Positions 62,391 to 64,000 of a DNA stretch of 64,000 bases are shown in pieces. Source of the DNA: Methanocalculus natronophilus (GTDB taxonomy: Archaea > Halobacteriota > Methanomicrobia > Methanomicrobiales > Methanocorpusculaceae); NCBI RefSeq assembly GCF_038751955.1, contig NZ_JBCEXH010000005.1, forward strand, positions 62,001-126,000, given 5' to 3'. Under the pieces are notes generated by a model. It did no database searches. It had not been told where the DNA came from and saw nothing but the letters and a program-made list of their open reading frames with translations. How positions within the stretch are numbered: the stretch's first letter is position 1; every line of letters begins with the position of its first letter. The translations under genes and the position numbers were made by a program.

Positions 62391-64000
62391 CACCGGCAGG
62401 GTATACGGAAGACGAACTCGTTGAGAAGCCTGCAATTGAAGTCTTCAGAGAGCTCGGGTGGGAGGCGATCAACGCTTATGACGAGTTCGATCACGGTGTC
62501 AGCACCCTGGGCAGGGAGACGAAATCCGAGGTCATCCTCAAGAGAAATCTCCGGGATGCCCTGCTCCGGCTCAACCCGGATGCCCCGCTGGAGGCGATCC
62601 ATGAAGCCATTGCGGATCTCACCCGTGACCGCTCCCTGATGAGCATGGCCGCCGCCAACCAGGAGATCTATCACCTGCTGAAGAACGGCGTCCGGGTGCC
62701 GGTTCCGGACCCCGATGGCGATGGCGAGACGATTGAGCATCTCCGGATCATCGACTGGGAGAAGAGCAGAAACAACGACTTCCTCCTCTGTTCCCAGTTC
62801 TGGGTCACCGGGGAGATGCACACCCGGCGGGCCGATCTCGTCGGGTTCGTCAACGGCATCCCCCTCCTCCTGATCGAGCTGAAAGCCGCCCACCGGAGGC
62901 TTGAGACGGGATTTTCAGGCAATATCCGGGATTACAAAGACACCATCCCCCAGCTCTTCCGGCCAAATGCGATGATCATCGTCTCCAACGGGAGCCAGAG
63001 CCGGGTCGGGAGTGTCACGGCAGGGTGGGAACATTTTGCAGAATGGAAGAAGGTGGGGAGCGAGAGGGAGCCGGGGCGTGTCTCGCTTGAGACGATGCTT
63101 CATGGGATCTGTGCACCGGACCGCCTCCTCGATATCGTCGAGAACTTCACTCTCTTCCAGGAGATCCCGGGGGGTCTCATCAAGCTGGTAGCAAAGAATC
63201 ACCAGTACCTCGGGGTCAACAACGCAATCGATGCCCTCACAGATATCCGTGAACATGATGGAAAACTGGGTGTCTTCTGGCATACCCAGGGGAGCGGCAA
63301 AAGCATCTCGATGATCTTCTTCTCCCAGAAAGTGCTCCGTACCATTCCCGGCAACTGGACATTTGTCATCATCACCGACCGGCAGGAACTTGATAACCAG
63401 ATCTACAAGAATTTCGTATCAGCAGGAGTCGTAACCGAGAGAAGAGCAAAGGCAGATAGCAGTCGCCACCTCCGCCAGCTCCTCACCGAGGATCACCGCT
63501 ACGTCTTCAGCCTCATTCACAAGTTCAGAACTGAAAAAGGGGAGAGCCACCCTGTGCTCTCTGAGCGGGATGATATCATCGTCATCACCGACGAGGCGCA
63601 CCGGAGCCAGTACGATACCCTCGCGCTGAATATGAGAACAGCTCTCCCAAACGCCTCCTTCCTCGCCTTTACCGGCACCCCCTTAATCATCACCGAAGAG
63701 AAGACCCGGCAGGTCTTCGGCGAGTATGTCAGTGTCTATGACTTCAAGCAGTCGGTCGATGACGGGGCAACGGTTCCACTCTACTATGAGAACCGCATCC
63801 CGCAGCTCCAGCTGACAAACGAGAACCTGAATGCAGATATGGCAGAGCTCCTTGAAGCTGCTGAGCTTGACGAGGGACAGGAGAAGAAGCTTGAGCGTGA
63901 ATTTGCACGTGAATACCACCTGATCACACGGGATGACCGGCTTGAGGCAATTGCACGCGATATCGTCGATCACTTCACAGGACGTGGCTTTCGAGGCAAG
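62387..64000 (+). CDS. hsdR: Type I restriction endonuclease subunit, N-terminal 538 residues (runs off the window)
   Basis: The gene starts at ATG 62387, overlapping the AlbA gene stop, with a GGAGGAGGAGAG ribosome site. The nuclease domain includes ADLVGFVNGIPLLLIELKAAHR (D...E-x-K). The motor domain includes Walker A WHTQGSGKS (about 298-306), TDRQELDNQIY, the DEAH box ITDEAHRSQYD (about 400) and FTGTPL. It translocates and cuts unmodified DNA as part of the HsdRMS complex. The frame is open to the window edge. Confidence 0.95.
   Translation, partial: MTPAGYTEDELVEKPAIEVFRELGWEAINAYDEFDHGVSTLGRETKSEVILKRNLRDALLRLNPDAPLEAIHEAIADLTRDRSLMSMAAANQEIYHLLKNGVRVPVPDPDGDGETIEHLRIIDWEKSRNNDFLLCSQFWVTGEMHTRRADLVGFVNGIPLLLIELKAAHRRLETGFSGNIRDYKDTIPQLFRPNAMIIVSNGSQSRVGSVTAGWEHFAEWKKVGSEREPGRVSLETMLHGICAPDRLLDIVENFTLFQEIPGGLIKLVAKNHQYLGVNNAIDALTDIREHDGKLGVFWHTQGSGKSISMIFFSQKVLRTIPGNWTFVIITDRQELDNQIYKNFVSAGVVTERRAKADSSRHLRQLLTEDHRYVFSLIHKFRTEKGESHPVLSERDDIIVITDEAHRSQYDTLALNMRTALPNASFLAFTGTPLIITEEKTRQVFGEYVSVYDFKQSVDDGATVPLYYENRIPQLQLTNENLNADMAELLEAAELDEGQEKKLEREFAREYHLITRDDRLEAIARDIVDHFTGRGFRGK

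Overview
The window is chromosomal DNA of a methanogenic archaeon, most likely of the order Methanomicrobiales. The evidence is the combination of archaeal DNA polymerase D large subunit, coenzyme F420 biosynthesis (CofD), the archaeal mevalonate branch (aconitase X, UbiD-like and UbiX-like proteins), pyruvoyl-dependent arginine decarboxylase, TrpB2, archaeal AspRS, short MetE, multi-PAS histidine kinases with a TRHDI/N H-box, HEAT-repeat proteins, and archaeal TATA boxes, several of them placed for leaderless transcripts. Layout: 1-1.4 kb holds a cupin fragment and a GyrI-like protein. 1.4-10.6 kb is a signal-transduction block (two receiver-PAS-kinases and one receiver-PAS protein); an IS4/IS1634-type element with perfect 6-bp target duplications has cut the first kinase gene within its receiver domain. 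10.8-13.2 kb holds an ATPase remnant, an intact archaeal ATPase and tRNA-Leu(CAA). 13.2-20.8 kb is a minus-strand run: DP2 with a mini-intein, a HEAT protein, MscS, DUF432, and a membrane-HEAT protein. 21.2-26.0 kb is a five-gene operon-like set (DtxR-type regulator, SLC13 permease, CstB-like persulfide dioxygenase/rhodanese, two YeeE/YedE proteins) that looks like sulfur-species uptake and detoxification. 26.1-31.1 kb carries the isoprenoid (anhydromevalonate phosphate) genes and an HD hydrolase. 31.2-44.6 kb is mostly housekeeping: CofD, HEAT, DUF2179, PdaD, an MBL hydrolase, a broken B12-type ribonucleotide reductase, AspRS, MetE, a KaiC-like protein, an acyl-CoA ligase, a NAD-kinase-like protein and TrpB2. 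45.2-49.8 kb is a six-gene zinc-ribbon/membrane/coiled-coil/SPFH operon resembling bacterial YdjGHI membrane-stress systems. 49.8-52.7 kb holds RecQ, SdpI-like and an alpha/beta hydrolase. 52.7-55.3 kb is an accessory, repeat-laden and largely non-coding stretch with a coupled pair of unrecognised small genes. 55.3-64 kb is a type I restriction-modification operon (hsdM, hsdS, hsdR running off the end) with two extra genes between hsdS and hsdR: a GmrSD-like DUF262/HNH protein fused to an AlbA domain, and a second AlbA-domain protein carrying 11-bp tandem repeats and a recent 303-bp internal duplication. How the parts fit: the core is a slowly evolving methanogen chromosome arranged in tightly overlapping operons (many ATGA/TGATG junctions). 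It is punctuated by gene decay (IS insertion, DUF4143 ATPase remnant, NrdJ remnant) and ends in a defence island. The strongest candidates for an undescribed system are the expanded type I R-M operon and the zinc-ribbon/SPFH operon.
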